This document shows, piece by piece, positions 16,303 to 24,966 of a stretch of 64,000 nucleotides of DNA. A program made the translations under genes and the position numbers. Positions within the stretch are counted from its first letter, which is position 1, and the number at the start of each line of letters is the position of its first letter. The notes beneath the pieces are model-generated. The model was given only the letters and a program-made list of their open reading frames with translations. It did no database searches and was not told the DNA's origin. The stretch comes from an uncultured Clostridium sp. (GTDB lineage: Bacteria; Bacillota; Clostridia; Lachnospirales; Lachnospiraceae), in assembly GCA_902496665.1 (NCBI GenBank), contig CABVBU010000011.1:1-64000 (forward strand), given 5' to 3'.

Positions 16303-16734
16303 ATGATGGTTTCAACAAAAGGCCGCTACGCTCTCCGCGTCCTGATCGATCTTGCGGAGCACCAGACCGACGGCTATATTCCATTAAAAGATACAGCAGC
16401 GAGACAGGAAATTTCTGAAAAATATCTCGAGGGCATCATCAAGGTCCTCGTAAAAGCAAAGCTCTTAGAAGGTGTCCGCGGTAAAGGCGGCGGATATCGC
16501 CTCACAAAAGCACCGGAACAGTACACAGTCGGCAGCATCCTTCGCCTCACCGAAAACTCCATGGCTCCGGTGGCCTGCTTAGAGCCCGGTAGCACTGACT
16601 GCCCCAGAATGGGAAGCTGTAAAACTCTCCCTCTCTGGCAGGGTCTCGACAAAGTCATCAACGAATACTTAGATGGCGTCACCATCGCCGACCTCGTGCA
16701 GAATGGCCAGCCCGGAGACGATTATGTAATTTAA
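16303..16734 (+). CDS. Rrf2 family transcriptional regulator (IscR/CymR-like)
   Basis: This 143-residue protein has an N-terminal winged helix (STKGRYALRVLIDLAEH) typical of the Rrf2 family. Its wing motif is GVRGKGGGYRL. Three cysteines at 92, 100 and 106 (ACLEPGSTDCPRMGSC) have nearly the spacing of the iron-sulfur ligands of IscR, so it may bind a cluster. Its place opposite cysK recalls CymR, the cysteine metabolism repressor, which does not use such a cluster. GGAGG precedes the ATG. Confidence 0.88.
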   Translation: MMVSTKGRYALRVLIDLAEHQTDGYIPLKDTAARQEISEKYLEGIIKVLVKAKLLEGVRGKGGGYRLTKAPEQYTVGSILRLTENSMAPVACLEPGSTDCPRMGSCKTLPLWQGLDKVINEYLDGVTIADLVQNGQPGDDYVI

Positions 16735-16745
16735 TACCAAATTTC

Positions 16746-16793
16746 AAAAAACAGGAAGAATCTGCCGTCGCTGCAGTAATTCTTCCTGTTTTT
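16746..16793 (+). terminator. Terminator of the Rrf2 regulator gene
   Basis: AAAAAACAGGAAGAAT and ATTCTTCCTGTTTTT form a stem with a GC-rich top and a T run. Confidence 0.8.
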
Positions 16794-16827
16794 CATCATA
16801 TTATTTTTTCACGCACCCACATTCTCG

Positions 16828-17038
16828 CGCTGCCGGTCTGCCTCCAGGCCCAGACGCATTATTTTCCGGGCATGGTTTCCTCTTAGCTCGTGGGAGAATG
16901 CGTTGGTGGACAGGCGGCACTTGTCTGAGCCGAAGGCGAGTTGTGCCGACTGACCACCGCCCTTAGCATTCTTCCGCAAGCTTAGAGGAACCGCCCGGGA
17001 AATCCCCAGCGTCTGGGACTGGAGGCAGACCGGCAGCG
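16828..17038. repeat. 211-bp imperfect palindrome (long hairpin element)
   Basis: CGCTGCCGGTCTGCCTCCAG at 16828-16847 is the exact reverse complement of 17019-17038. Pairing continues inward: CCAGACGC with GCGTCTGG, then CCGGGC, CCTCTTAGCT, GAATGC and GGTGG with their partners. The centre (16910-16954) has its own hairpin CGGCAC / GTGCCG. No coding potential is convincing. It may be a mobile hairpin element or a structured RNA. Confidence 0.75.
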
Positions 17039-17065
17039 TACTCACGCCAAAATCGCCGCTCCCGT

Positions 17066-17099
17066 CCCAAAAACAAAGGACAGCCTTGCGGCTGCCCTT
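17066..17099 (-). terminator. Terminator downstream of glsA and the gene remnant
   Basis: On the minus strand AAGGGCAGCC / GGCTGTCCTT closes a GCAA tetraloop and is followed by TGTTTTTG. Confidence 0.75.
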
Positions 17100-17141
17100 C
17101 ACCCATTTCCATATCAGATTCCATTCCCGGAAATATCGTCC

Positions 17142-17273
17142 CTAATTCCAGAAGTCCACCTTCTCCTTCAGTCCAATATGCTCCACATTAAACACCGGAG
17201 CCTTCCCATCCTTCTTCTGATCCGCATAATTCTCCAGATACCGGAGCACAGGCTTCGTATCACTCTCATGCTT
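17142..17273 (-). pseudogene. C-terminal remnant of an unidentified gene
   Basis: A 43-codon minus-strand frame without start codon reads as normal protein (KPVLRYLENYADQKKDGKAP, then VFNVEHIGLKEKVDFWN) and ends at a TAG. It is preceded by a stop only 17 bases after glsA. Codon use resembles the neighbours. I could not assign a family. Confidence 0.4.
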
Positions 17274-17289
17274 TCATCATAAAGCACGC

Positions 17290-18207
17290 TCAATCCTTCT
17301 TCGCGAAGATATGCAGCTTCATCTGAGATGATAAAAACCGCAGGATCTTTCTCCCCGCAATGCTGTTTCCCTTTGCGTCCAGGGACGGACCATAGATTCC
17401 GATCCCCATCCTTCCGTCAACAACAGAGAGCAGCCCGCCGCCGACACCGCTCTTCGACGGGATCCCCACGCGGACCGCAAATTCCCCAGAGCCGTCATAC
17501 ATGCCGCAGGTCAGCATGATCGTCTTCACGACTCTCACCGTGTCAGAATTCAACAGCCGCTTTCCGGACGGATCCACTCCATCGTTTGCAAGCAGAAGTC
17601 CCAATCCCGCAAGGCTTTCCGCCGTCACACTCAACGAGCACATTTTCACATAGAAATCCAGAGCTTCCTCCACATTTCCATTGATCACGCCTTTGCTCTC
17701 TAAAAGATAGGCGATCGCGCGGTTTCTCGCCACTGTTGACATCTCTGAACCGTAGACTTTCTCATCCAGAACGATCCCGTCATCCTGACAGAAACATCTC
17801 GCCAGCTTCAGCATCTCCTCAAACGATACCTTCGGCTCAATAAAGCTCGCCACTGCGATTGCTCCGGAATTGATCATCGGATTGTAGGGATGACTGTTGG
17901 AGCCCTCAAGCTTGATCAGAGAGTTAAAAGCGTCCCCGGACGGTTCCATCCCCACATTTTCAAACACCATATCAAACCCGCAGACCTCAAGAGCCACCGC
18001 AAGGCTGATGACCTTCGAGATACTCTGGATGCTGAACCGATCCTTCGTGTCCCCGCAGGAGAACCGGCTTCCATCCCGGCAGAAGAGGCTGATTCCAAGC
18101 TTATTCTTGTCCGCTCTTCCAAGCTCCGGAATGTAGGTCGCAACCTCACCCTTTTCGATATATGGGCGTCCTGCTTCCAACGCCTCACTGATCAGATCCT
18201 GAAACAT
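17290..18207 (-). CDS. glsA: Glutaminase A
   Basis: This 305-residue protein belongs to the serine-dependent beta-lactamase-fold glutaminases, which turn glutamine into glutamate and ammonia. The SxxK catalytic pair is S62 and K65 in FSIQSISK; NPMINSGAIA and GVGGGLLSVVDGRMG are family blocks. The ATG at 18207 was chosen because AAAGGGG lies upstream; an ATG seven codons earlier has no site. A LysR-type gene lies just upstream on the same strand. Glutaminases of gut bacteria serve nitrogen supply and acid resistance. Confidence 0.93.
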   Translation of the reverse strand: MFQDLISEALEAGRPYIEKGEVATYIPELGRADKNKLGISLFCRDGSRFSCGDTKDRFSIQSISKVISLAVALEVCGFDMVFENVGMEPSGDAFNSLIKLEGSNSHPYNPMINSGAIAVASFIEPKVSFEEMLKLARCFCQDDGIVLDEKVYGSEMSTVARNRAIAYLLESKGVINGNVEEALDFYVKMCSLSVTAESLAGLGLLLANDGVDPSGKRLLNSDTVRVVKTIMLTCGMYDGSGEFAVRVGIPSKSGVGGGLLSVVDGRMGIGIYGPSLDAKGNSIAGRKILRFLSSQMKLHIFAKKD

Positions 18208-18295
18208 AAATTTGTATACCCCTTTCATCTATGACCGTGTGTTCCTGCTGCCGTATTTTGCTGCTGAAACTCCAGCCATGTGCATTCCTCATATT

Positions 18296-19240
18296 TTAAG
18301 CGTCCTGTCCCCGTTCAAGCCGATCTCTTACTTCCTTCAAAAACTCTTCCCCAATCCCGGAGATCGGCACATCCGCAAGTGTCACATACCCGAATTCCAG
18401 TTTCACCTCGCACCCCGGGATCGGCACGGAAACTGCCCGGAAATCCGACAGCTGCTTGTCGAAGTCATGGATCCCGATGCTGTAAAAATCCGTCTGTGAG
18501 ATCAGGTTCATGAGCGTCGCACGCCCTGTCACATAAATCTCCTTCTTCTTTCCCGTACTTCCCCCATCCTCATTTGGACCGAGGATATTGGAGAGAATAT
18601 CATCATACAGCCCCATATAGCGGATAAATCCGTAATTCGCAAGATTCTCCCTCGTCATCGGCTTCTTCTCCCGGACGAGCGGATGATCCTTTGAGATCAC
18701 GATCTGCGGTTCCACATAGGAGAGGAACCGGTATGTAAGGCCTTTTGCCGCCGCCATCACCTGGATCTCCTCATGCCTCTGGCTGTCGAAATGGAAAATT
18801 CCGATGTCAGCCCGCCCGGATACCACATCCTCGATGACGTCCTCCAGCTGCCCCTCATACAGGCGGTGGGTGAATTCCGGCTGATCCTGGTAGCGTCTCA
18901 CGATAGTGATAAAGCTCTCCATCACATGGGAAAACTTTGTCATGGACACCGCCAGGGGCGCTGTCTTCTCCATCTCCTTTAAGGGCCGCAGGTGCATTCC
19001 TTCCATTTCCTTTAAGATCCGCACCGACCGCTCCAAAAACTCATTTCCCTCGGGAGTCAGTGTCACGCCCTGACGGCTCCTGTTTAAGAGCGGCGCTCCA
19101 ACGGTCTCCTCCAGGTCATGAATGATCTTTCCAAGATGGGACTGGGAAACATAGAGCATCTGGGCCGCTTTGTTGATGGAACCAAGTCTCGCCACCTTGA
19201 TGAAGTATTCCAGATGTTTCAGATTGATATCATAGCTCAT
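18296..19240 (-). CDS. LysR family transcriptional regulator
   Basis: This 314-residue regulator has the LysR helix-turn-helix at residues 5-64 (LEYFIKVARLGSINKAAQML, YVSQSHLGKIIHDLEETVG) and a C-terminal effector domain. GAGGGAAGAAC precedes the ATG. It is transcribed toward glsA, 88 bases upstream of it, so it may control glsA; LysR genes more often face their target divergently, so this is uncertain. The effector is unknown. Confidence 0.88.
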   Translation of the reverse strand: MSYDINLKHLEYFIKVARLGSINKAAQMLYVSQSHLGKIIHDLEETVGAPLLNRSRQGVTLTPEGNEFLERSVRILKEMEGMHLRPLKEMEKTAPLAVSMTKFSHVMESFITIVRRYQDQPEFTHRLYEGQLEDVIEDVVSGRADIGIFHFDSQRHEEIQVMAAAKGLTYRFLSYVEPQIVISKDHPLVREKKPMTRENLANYGFIRYMGLYDDILSNILGPNEDGGSTGKKKEIYVTGRATLMNLISQTDFYSIGIHDFDKQLSDFRAVSVPIPGCEVKLEFGYVTLADVPISGIGEEFLKEVRDRLERGQDA

Positions 19241-19301
19241 GTTCTTCCCTCCCTCATTTTTCTATCTCTCTTCCCGCGCCTCACTGCTGAAAAGAGTTTC
19301 T

Positions 19302-19330
19302 GAAAGCCGCACATTCCTGCGGCTTTTCTT
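19302..19330 (+). terminator. Hairpin in the lysR upstream region
   Basis: GAAAGCCGCA / TGCGGCTTTTC forms a stem with a T-rich tail on the plus strand, although no plus-strand gene ends here. On the minus strand it could contribute to ending the cyuA transcript. Confidence 0.4.
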
Positions 19331-19421
19331 GTATATAATGTATCATTTTTTGCTATATCTTTCTACTTCTTTGTTATTCTTTATCAAACTAAGGTTATTT
19401 CCCACAGAAAAAACCTTATAC

Positions 19422-19554
19422 ATAACTATTCAGTACCTTCATAGTTACAAGCAAAAATCCATTCCCGCTCGGCTTCGCCGATGGAATTTTTATTTTCCAG
19501 CTTATGTTTTCTTACGGTCAGCGCAGCAAGTGCGCAGACCTGCTGAACAGTTAC
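19422..19554 (+). repeat. 133-bp dispersed repeat, full copy
   Basis: The copy begins with ATAACTATTCAG and ends with CTGAACAGTTAC, imperfect inverted ends. It holds three hairpins: ACTATTCAG...ATAGT, GCAAAAATCC...GGAATTTT and GGTCAGCGCA...TGCGCAGACC. It lies downstream of the cyuA stop, same orientation as the 54268 and 57598 copies. Confidence 0.9.
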
Positions 19555-19641
19555 CCTTATACATCAAAAGCGGAGTGCCGTCACCTGGACAACACTCCGA
19601 AACCATACTTTCATATCTAAATTCACACAAGATGACAGACC

Positions 19642-20919
19642 TCAGCTCCCGATCATAATGCTGATGATCTCATCATTCGTCTCCTTCATTCCCTCTTTCG
19701 CGAGACGTCCCACGTTGCGGATTGTAGCCTCGATCCCGGCCGTCACGATTCCATCGCCGTCATCAAAGTTCTGACCGCGCTTTGCCATATAGTAGCCGAT
19801 GATCCCCGCGTCCACCGCCTCGGCGATCTTCGCAGCGCAGGATGCCTTCGCGCCGTCGCAGACCATGCCGGAGATGATGGCGACTGCGTTGATCACAGTG
19901 TGGACCACCTCATCGTAGGACGCGCCGGAGAGATACGCGATTCCCGCCCCGGAACCAGCACCCGCGCTGACCGCGCCGCAGTAGGCGGAAAGTCTTCCGA
20001 TAGGCGTCTTCTGGTGGATCGTCGTGAGGTCCGAGAGTGCCATCGCCCGGAACATCGTATCCTCATCCACGCCCAGCTCCTTCGCGTATACGATGACCGG
20101 AACAGACGCTGTGATTCCCTGGTTTCCGCTGCCGGAGTTGATGATGACCGGGAGCTCACATCCGTTCATTCTCGCGTCGGATCCCGCCGCCGCCATTGCC
20201 CGCGCCCGGGTGCGGACATCATTTCCGTTCATGTCCAGAAGAAGCGCGCCGATGTTGGAACCGTACTGGCCGCGCATTCCCTCCTCGGCAATGGCCATGT
20301 TGTAATCCTTCTGGCGCTCTAAAACTTCCCTGATATCATTCACATCCACCGTATGGATAAAGTCCCAGATATGTTCCATGTCCAACAGTGAACGGTCCGT
20401 AAGTCCCTCTTCCTCCTCGCCGTTTACCGGAATATCCTTGAGAACCTCACCGTTCTTTTCAATATGTACCACATTCGTGTGATAATTTGCGATGCGGACC
20501 ATGCTGGTATCCGTTCCGCGTGTCAGTGTCACAATGATATCAAAGGTAATACCGTTATCAATGTGCTCCACTTCCACCGGAGTCGTCTGAAGAAATTCCT
20601 TCATCGCCGTGATCTGCTCTTTTGTGACCGAAGCGATGACCTCAAGTTCCTTTTTCGGATCCCCGGCAACGATTCCTGCTGCCGCTGCAGCCGGGATTCC
20701 CTTTAAGTGGTCCGTGTTGGGGACGATAACGGATTTCACATTCTTGATCATGCTGCCGCTGGCGCCGACTTTCACCCTCTCCGGAAGTCCGCCAAGAACC
20801 TCCGTCGCAACAGCCGCACAGTACGCGATAGCGATTGGCTCCGTGCACCCCATCGCCGGCTTCAGTTCCTCTTCCAGAATACTCACATATGCCTTATATC
20901 TGATATCGTTTTTCTCCAT
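19642..20919 (-). CDS. cyuA: L-cysteine desulfidase family protein (CyuA/UPF0597)
   Basis: This 425-residue protein belongs to the UPF0597 family that includes the iron-sulfur L-cysteine desulfidase, which splits cysteine into pyruvate, ammonia and sulfide. Four cysteines can hold the cluster: C25 (PAMGCTEP), C254 (NGCELP), C354 and C361 (MVCDGAKASC). The start at 20919 has AAAGGA in front; an upstream in-frame ATG lacks a site. It is divergent from a LysR-type gene, which is its likely regulator. Related members may act on serine, so the substrate is inferred. Confidence 0.85.
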   Translation of the reverse strand: MEKNDIRYKAYVSILEEELKPAMGCTEPIAIAYCAAVATEVLGGLPERVKVGASGSMIKNVKSVIVPNTDHLKGIPAAAAAGIVAGDPKKELEVIASVTKEQITAMKEFLQTTPVEVEHIDNGITFDIIVTLTRGTDTSMVRIANYHTNVVHIEKNGEVLKDIPVNGEEEEGLTDRSLLDMEHIWDFIHTVDVNDIREVLERQKDYNMAIAEEGMRGQYGSNIGALLLDMNGNDVRTRARAMAAAGSDARMNGCELPVIINSGSGNQGITASVPVIVYAKELGVDEDTMFRAMALSDLTTIHQKTPIGRLSAYCGAVSAGAGSGAGIAYLSGASYDEVVHTVINAVAIISGMVCDGAKASCAAKIAEAVDAGIIGYYMAKRGQNFDDGDGIVTAGIEATIRNVGRLAKEGMKETNDEIISIMIGS

Positions 20920-21084
20920 CGTATCCCGTCCTTTCTCCGGTCTTTTCTGCCGGACCAGATCACTCTTTCCGCCTGTCATTCATGACTCGTGCTCTCACAT
21001 CCAGAAAATTCACAGTCGCCGCTGCTATTTTCTTGCAATTTTCATGTCTTTAGCGTATCATAGGAACTATCAAAAGTAAAATTG

Positions 21085-21104
21085 AACGTTTTAAATAAAT
21101 CGTT
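21085..21104. promoter_or_regulatory. Possible LysR operator between cyuA and lysR
   Basis: AACG at 21085-21088 and CGTT at 21101-21104 flank an A/T-rich 12-bp spacer, a LysR-like dyad placed between the divergent genes. Confidence 0.4.
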
Positions 21105-21137
21105 TATAAATTTTTATAGGTCAGAAAGGAATCCGCC

Positions 21138-22055
21138 ATGGAACTTCGCGAGATCCGCACATTTTTACAGATCGCCCAGAAACAGAGTTTTTCCAAGGCC
21201 GCCGAGGCCTTAGGCTATTCCCAGGCCGCCGTCACGGTCCAGATCAAGCAGCTGGAGGAGGAGCTGGGCATCCACCTCTTCGACCGTCTGGGAAAGAAAA
21301 CAGTCCTGACTCACCACGGGGAGATCTTCTACCGCTACGCCGTGACGATCTTAGGCACCGTCGCAGACGCAAAGAACGCAGTCTCCGCCTCAACGGAACT
21401 CTCCGGCGTCCTCACCATCGGCACCATCGAGTCCATCTGTGAATCCATCTTCCCGGACCTCTTAAAGGAGTTCCACAAGCGCTACCCAAACGTCTCCGTG
21501 AGCATTGTCCTGGACTCCCCGGACGTTCTCCTTGACCGCATGAACAAGAACTCCATCGACCTGGTCTATCTTCTTGACCAGCTCATCGATGACAAGCGTT
21601 TCATAAAGGTTCTGGAAGCACCGGAAAATATCTCCTTCGTCTCTTCCTCCGTCCACCCACTGGCAAAAAGTGGTCCCACAGACCTTGCCTCAGTCATCAG
21701 CCATCCATTCCTCCTGACCGAAAAAAATGCCAGCTACCGGTTCGTTCTTGACCGGTACCTGGCATCTCTCGGAAAGGAGATCAAGCCTTTCCTGGAAATT
21801 GGAAACACTGAATTCATTATCAATATGTTAAAACAGAATGCCGGGATCTCATTTCTCCCGGAGTTTGCCGTAAGACATGAAGTGGAATCCGGCATCCTCT
21901 CGATCCTGCCGGTAAAGGATTTCCACATGGAACTCTACCGTCAGGTCCTCTATCACAAAGACAAATGGCACACCGGCGAGATGGACGCCTTTATCGAGCT
22001 TGCGAAGGAGACATTCCGGACTCCGCCCGTTTCAGACGAACGCCCTCAAGAATGA
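21138..22055 (+). CDS. LysR family transcriptional regulator (divergent from cyuA)
   Basis: This 305-residue regulator has a LysR helix-turn-helix at residues 3-62 (FLQIAQKQSFSKAAEALGYS, QAAVTVQIKQLEEELG) and a substrate-binding-like C-terminal domain. GAAAGGAATC precedes the ATG. It is divergent from cyuA and convergent with the MFS gene; its last 65 bases overlap the MFS 3' end on the other strand. It probably controls cyuA, possibly in response to cysteine or a related amino acid. Confidence 0.9.
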   Translation: MELREIRTFLQIAQKQSFSKAAEALGYSQAAVTVQIKQLEEELGIHLFDRLGKKTVLTHHGEIFYRYAVTILGTVADAKNAVSASTELSGVLTIGTIESICESIFPDLLKEFHKRYPNVSVSIVLDSPDVLLDRMNKNSIDLVYLLDQLIDDKRFIKVLEAPENISFVSSSVHPLAKSGPTDLASVISHPFLLTEKNASYRFVLDRYLASLGKEIKPFLEIGNTEFIINMLKQNAGISFLPEFAVRHEVESGILSILPVKDFHMELYRQVLYHKDKWHTGEMDAFIELAKETFRTPPVSDERPQE

Positions 22056-23265
22056 TGAGGGAGGTTAACATAACAAGCATCGCCGCGCTCACTCCGATGG
22101 TCAGCCTGTAATCTCCCGTCATATCATAAAAGGTTCCAAACCACATGTTAAAGGGCGCTCCCAGGAGCGTTCCCACCATGGTGGAATAGGCGTATGCTGT
22201 ACTGTAAGTCTCGCCCTTCCAGAAGATCCTGCAGAACAGCGGCATCATGACGGAAGATAAGGGAAGTGTCACACCAAAAAACAGGGCACCCGCCATCACT
22301 GTCTCCGGAGAACCGAGGAACAGCAGTACATGTCCAAGAAACGCCAGCGCAATCGAAAATTCAAAGGTCCTGATGATCCCAAGGCTGTCGCTGATCTTTC
22401 CGAGGATCAGCTTGCTCGACATGTTTCCGAGAAGGGAGATGCTCGTCATCATGGCCGCCGCCTGCAGCGTAAGTCCGGCTGCGATCCCACAGGGCGTCAG
22501 GAAGGAATTCAGGTACGCGCATGACACACTGGTCCAGTATGCCCCCACGGCAATATAAAATTCCGGCTGACGCAGCAATTCTTTTAATGTAATCCCGTTT
22601 TCCCCGGATGCGGGCGCTGATGCGCCTGATACAGCCCTTTGCTCCACATCCTCTGCCCCGTAAGGCAGAAGTCCCATCTCTTCCGGCTTATAGCGTAGAA
22701 TGAACAGGGAGATCGGGAGAACCAGCGCGGTACTGACGATTCCAACCGCCATATAGCTCACCCTCCATCCGAATGCCGGGATCGCCATTCCAAGACAGCT
22801 GCTGCCGATCATGCCGACGAGTCCGGAGAACGCCGCGGAGATTCCCACCGCTGTTCCGGTCTTTTTCTTAAACCAGTTTCCAAGAATGATCGGCGCCGGG
22901 ATCATGCAGACAAACGATGAGGCAATTCCCTGAATGACGCCTGTCACATGCCACTGCCACAGTTCGTGGAAGGTACCCATGAGGGCTGCGCAGCCTCCGT
23001 AGATGACAGCTGCAATGCTGATCACGATCCGCACATCATGTTTCCGAAAGCTTTTCGCCACAAATGGCAGCGCCAAAGCAGAACTGATGCAATAGAGCAT
23101 CCGGTACATTGTAAGCTTTCCCAGCTCAAATCCCAGTTCTTTGCAGATCGGGGAGTAAAAGACACCGGCACAGTTGTTGATAAGTCCCAGAGTCGCCCCC
23201 TGCAGGATGCAGCAGCCTGCAAGGATGAACCAGGCGTAGTGCAGTCCGTTTTTCTTTTGTTCCAT
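21991..23265 (-). CDS. MFS transporter, oxalate/formate antiporter-like
   Basis: This 424-residue protein has about 12 membrane segments and resembles the OFA (oxalate:formate antiporter-like) branch of the major facilitator superfamily. ISAAFSGLVGMIG and NWFKKKTGTAVGIS recall the central loop of that family. The start at 23265 has AAAGGCAG upstream; the frame is open further but without a site. The substrate cannot be told from the sequence; a monocarboxylate such as pyruvate, a product of the nearby cyuA enzyme, is one possibility. The 3' end overlaps the convergent lysR gene. Confidence 0.85.
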   Translation of the reverse strand: MEQKKNGLHYAWFILAGCCILQGATLGLINNCAGVFYSPICKELGFELGKLTMYRMLYCISSALALPFVAKSFRKHDVRIVISIAAVIYGGCAALMGTFHELWQWHVTGVIQGIASSFVCMIPAPIILGNWFKKKTGTAVGISAAFSGLVGMIGSSCLGMAIPAFGWRVSYMAVGIVSTALVLPISLFILRYKPEEMGLLPYGAEDVEQRAVSGASAPASGENGITLKELLRQPEFYIAVGAYWTSVSCAYLNSFLTPCGIAAGLTLQAAAMMTSISLLGNMSSKLILGKISDSLGIIRTFEFSIALAFLGHVLLFLGSPETVMAGALFFGVTLPLSSVMMPLFCRIFWKGETYSTAYAYSTMVGTLLGAPFNMWFGTFYDMTGDYRLTIGVSAAMLVMLTSLIILEGVRLKRAESGMSPSQAR

Positions 23266-23511
23266 TGTTATTTCTGCCTTTCCCCAGCTTTTTTCTTTTC
23301 CGCATATCGCCGGTATCCGGCTGTCCGCTCCGAAAGGTTCTGACCACATATCCGCCCGGTCCCAGCTCCGTCACTCACTCTTATGGCAGGCGTCCGGCCT
23401 CTGCGGGCATGCTGAATAAATCTGCGGAATATTCTTTATTCCTTAAGGTTATATTGTAGCATTATTTCTCCCATTTTCCCATATTTTTTTCATCTTTTTG
23501 CCATAAAGAAC

Positions 23512-23540
23512 TTGCAGGATAAATCTTAAGTACTTATAAT
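23512..23540 (+). promoter_or_regulatory. Promoter of ilvE
   Basis: TTGCAG at 23512-23517 and TATAAT at 23535-23540, 17 bp apart. The leader of about 110 bases contains CGGTAACTGT / ACAGTACCG and CCGCC / GGCGG hairpins but no T-box motif. The remainder of 23266-23511 shows nothing recognised. Confidence 0.75.
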
Positions 23541-23658
23541 AGAAAACACGGTAACTGTACATTGCATCGAAACAGTACCGCAGTAAAAAGACATTACCGC
23601 CTGACCCCGGCGGCAAAAAATACAATGCCGGTCTGACGGCAGAATGGAGGAATTTCCA

Positions 23659-24684
23659 ATGGCAAAGAAAGAGATCGACTGGTCCAATATCGGATTCGGT
23701 TACATCAAAACTGATTACAGATATGTATCCAACTTCAAAGATGGTTCCTGGGATGAGGGAACTCTTACAACTGATGATATGATCACCTTAAACGAGTGTG
23801 CATGCGTATTCCAGTATGCACAGACCTGCTTCGAGGGCTTAAAGGCATACACAACGGAGGACGGCCACATCGTAACCTTCCGCCCGGACTTAAACGCTGA
23901 GCGTATGATGAACTCCGCAGCAAGACTTGAGATGCCGCAGTTCCCGAAGGAGCGCTTCATTGACGCGATCACAAAGCTGGTTGCAGCAAACGCTGATTTC
24001 GTTCCGCCGTATGGTTCCGGCGCAACTCTTTACATCCGTCCGTATATGTTCGGTACAAACCCGGTAATCGGTGTGAAGCCGGCAACCGAGTACCAGTTCC
24101 GTGCTTTCTGTACACCGGTCGGCCCGTACTTCAAGGGCGGCGCTAAACCGATCACGATCCGTGTCACAGACTTCGACCGTGCAGCACCTCACGGAACAGG
24201 CCACGTAAAGGCCGGCTTAAACTACGCAATGAGTTTACATGCCATCGTTGATGCTCACAAACAGGGCTATGATGAGAACATGTACCTCGATGCCGGTACA
24301 AGAACCTATGTTGAAGAGACAGGCGGAGCAAACTTCATCTTCGTTACAAAAGACGGCACAGTCGTAACACCGAAGTCCGACTCTATCCTTCCGTCCATCA
24401 CACGCCGCTCCATCCTCTACGTTGCTGAGCATTACCTCGGCTTAAAGACAGAGGAGCGTCCGGTTCCGTTTACAGAAGTAAAAGACTTCGCTGAGTGCGG
24501 TCTCTGCGGTACCGCTGCTGTTATCTCTCCGGTCGGCAAGATTGTAGACCACGGCAACGAGATCTGCTTCCCGAGCGGAATGGAGAAGATGGGTCCGGTG
24601 ATCCAGAAGCTCTACGACACATTAACAGGCATCCAGATGGGCCACATCGAGGCACCGGAAGGCTGGATCCATGTAATCAAATAA
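23659..24684 (+). CDS. ilvE: Branched-chain amino-acid aminotransferase
   Basis: This 341-residue class IV aminotransferase performs the last step of leucine, isoleucine and valine synthesis. CAYVFQYAQTCFEGLKAY-like and GHVKAGLNYAMSLHA (pyridoxal-phosphate lysine) blocks are visible, with EETGGANFIFV and the C-terminal ECGLCGTAAVISPVG. The ATG at 23659 was preferred over one five codons earlier because GGAGGAATTTCC lies directly upstream. Codon use is strongly biased toward frequent codons, suggesting high expression. Confidence 0.95.
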   Translation: MAKKEIDWSNIGFGYIKTDYRYVSNFKDGSWDEGTLTTDDMITLNECACVFQYAQTCFEGLKAYTTEDGHIVTFRPDLNAERMMNSAARLEMPQFPKERFIDAITKLVAANADFVPPYGSGATLYIRPYMFGTNPVIGVKPATEYQFRAFCTPVGPYFKGGAKPITIRVTDFDRAAPHGTGHVKAGLNYAMSLHAIVDAHKQGYDENMYLDAGTRTYVEETGGANFIFVTKDGTVVTPKSDSILPSITRRSILYVAEHYLGLKTEERPVPFTEVKDFAECGLCGTAAVISPVGKIVDHGNEICFPSGMEKMGPVIQKLYDTLTGIQMGHIEAPEGWIHVIK

Positions 24685-24703
24685 TTAACCGAGTGAATTG
24701 TAT

Positions 24704-24742
24704 CAGAGCAGGATTCCTTTTTGGGAGTCCTGCTCTTTTTTC
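24704..24742 (+). terminator. Terminator of ilvE
   Basis: AGAGCAGGA(TT)CC and GG(AG)TCCTGCTCT form the stem, followed by TTTTTTCTTT. Confidence 0.85.
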
Positions 24743-24966
24743 TTTATAATTCTTTTATACCGGACTCCCTTGCTTTTCCAGAATCCACATGTTAAGATAC
24801 ACCTAAGCAAGGTTTCTAATGAATTCTATTATCTAATATCATCTAAGCCGGATTCGGCATCTGAAGACTCTTTGCTAAAACACCCAAATAACCGGCAGGG
24901 AGTCGAAAGAAGCACTTTCCTGCCTAATCTCAGGATCAGAAGGATATTTTCGGGAAAGACCGCGCA

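Noticed and set aside
16809..17102. 97-residue minus-strand frame over the palindrome
   Set aside because: Most of it is the two arms of an inverted repeat, so the sequence is explained by the hairpin, not by coding.
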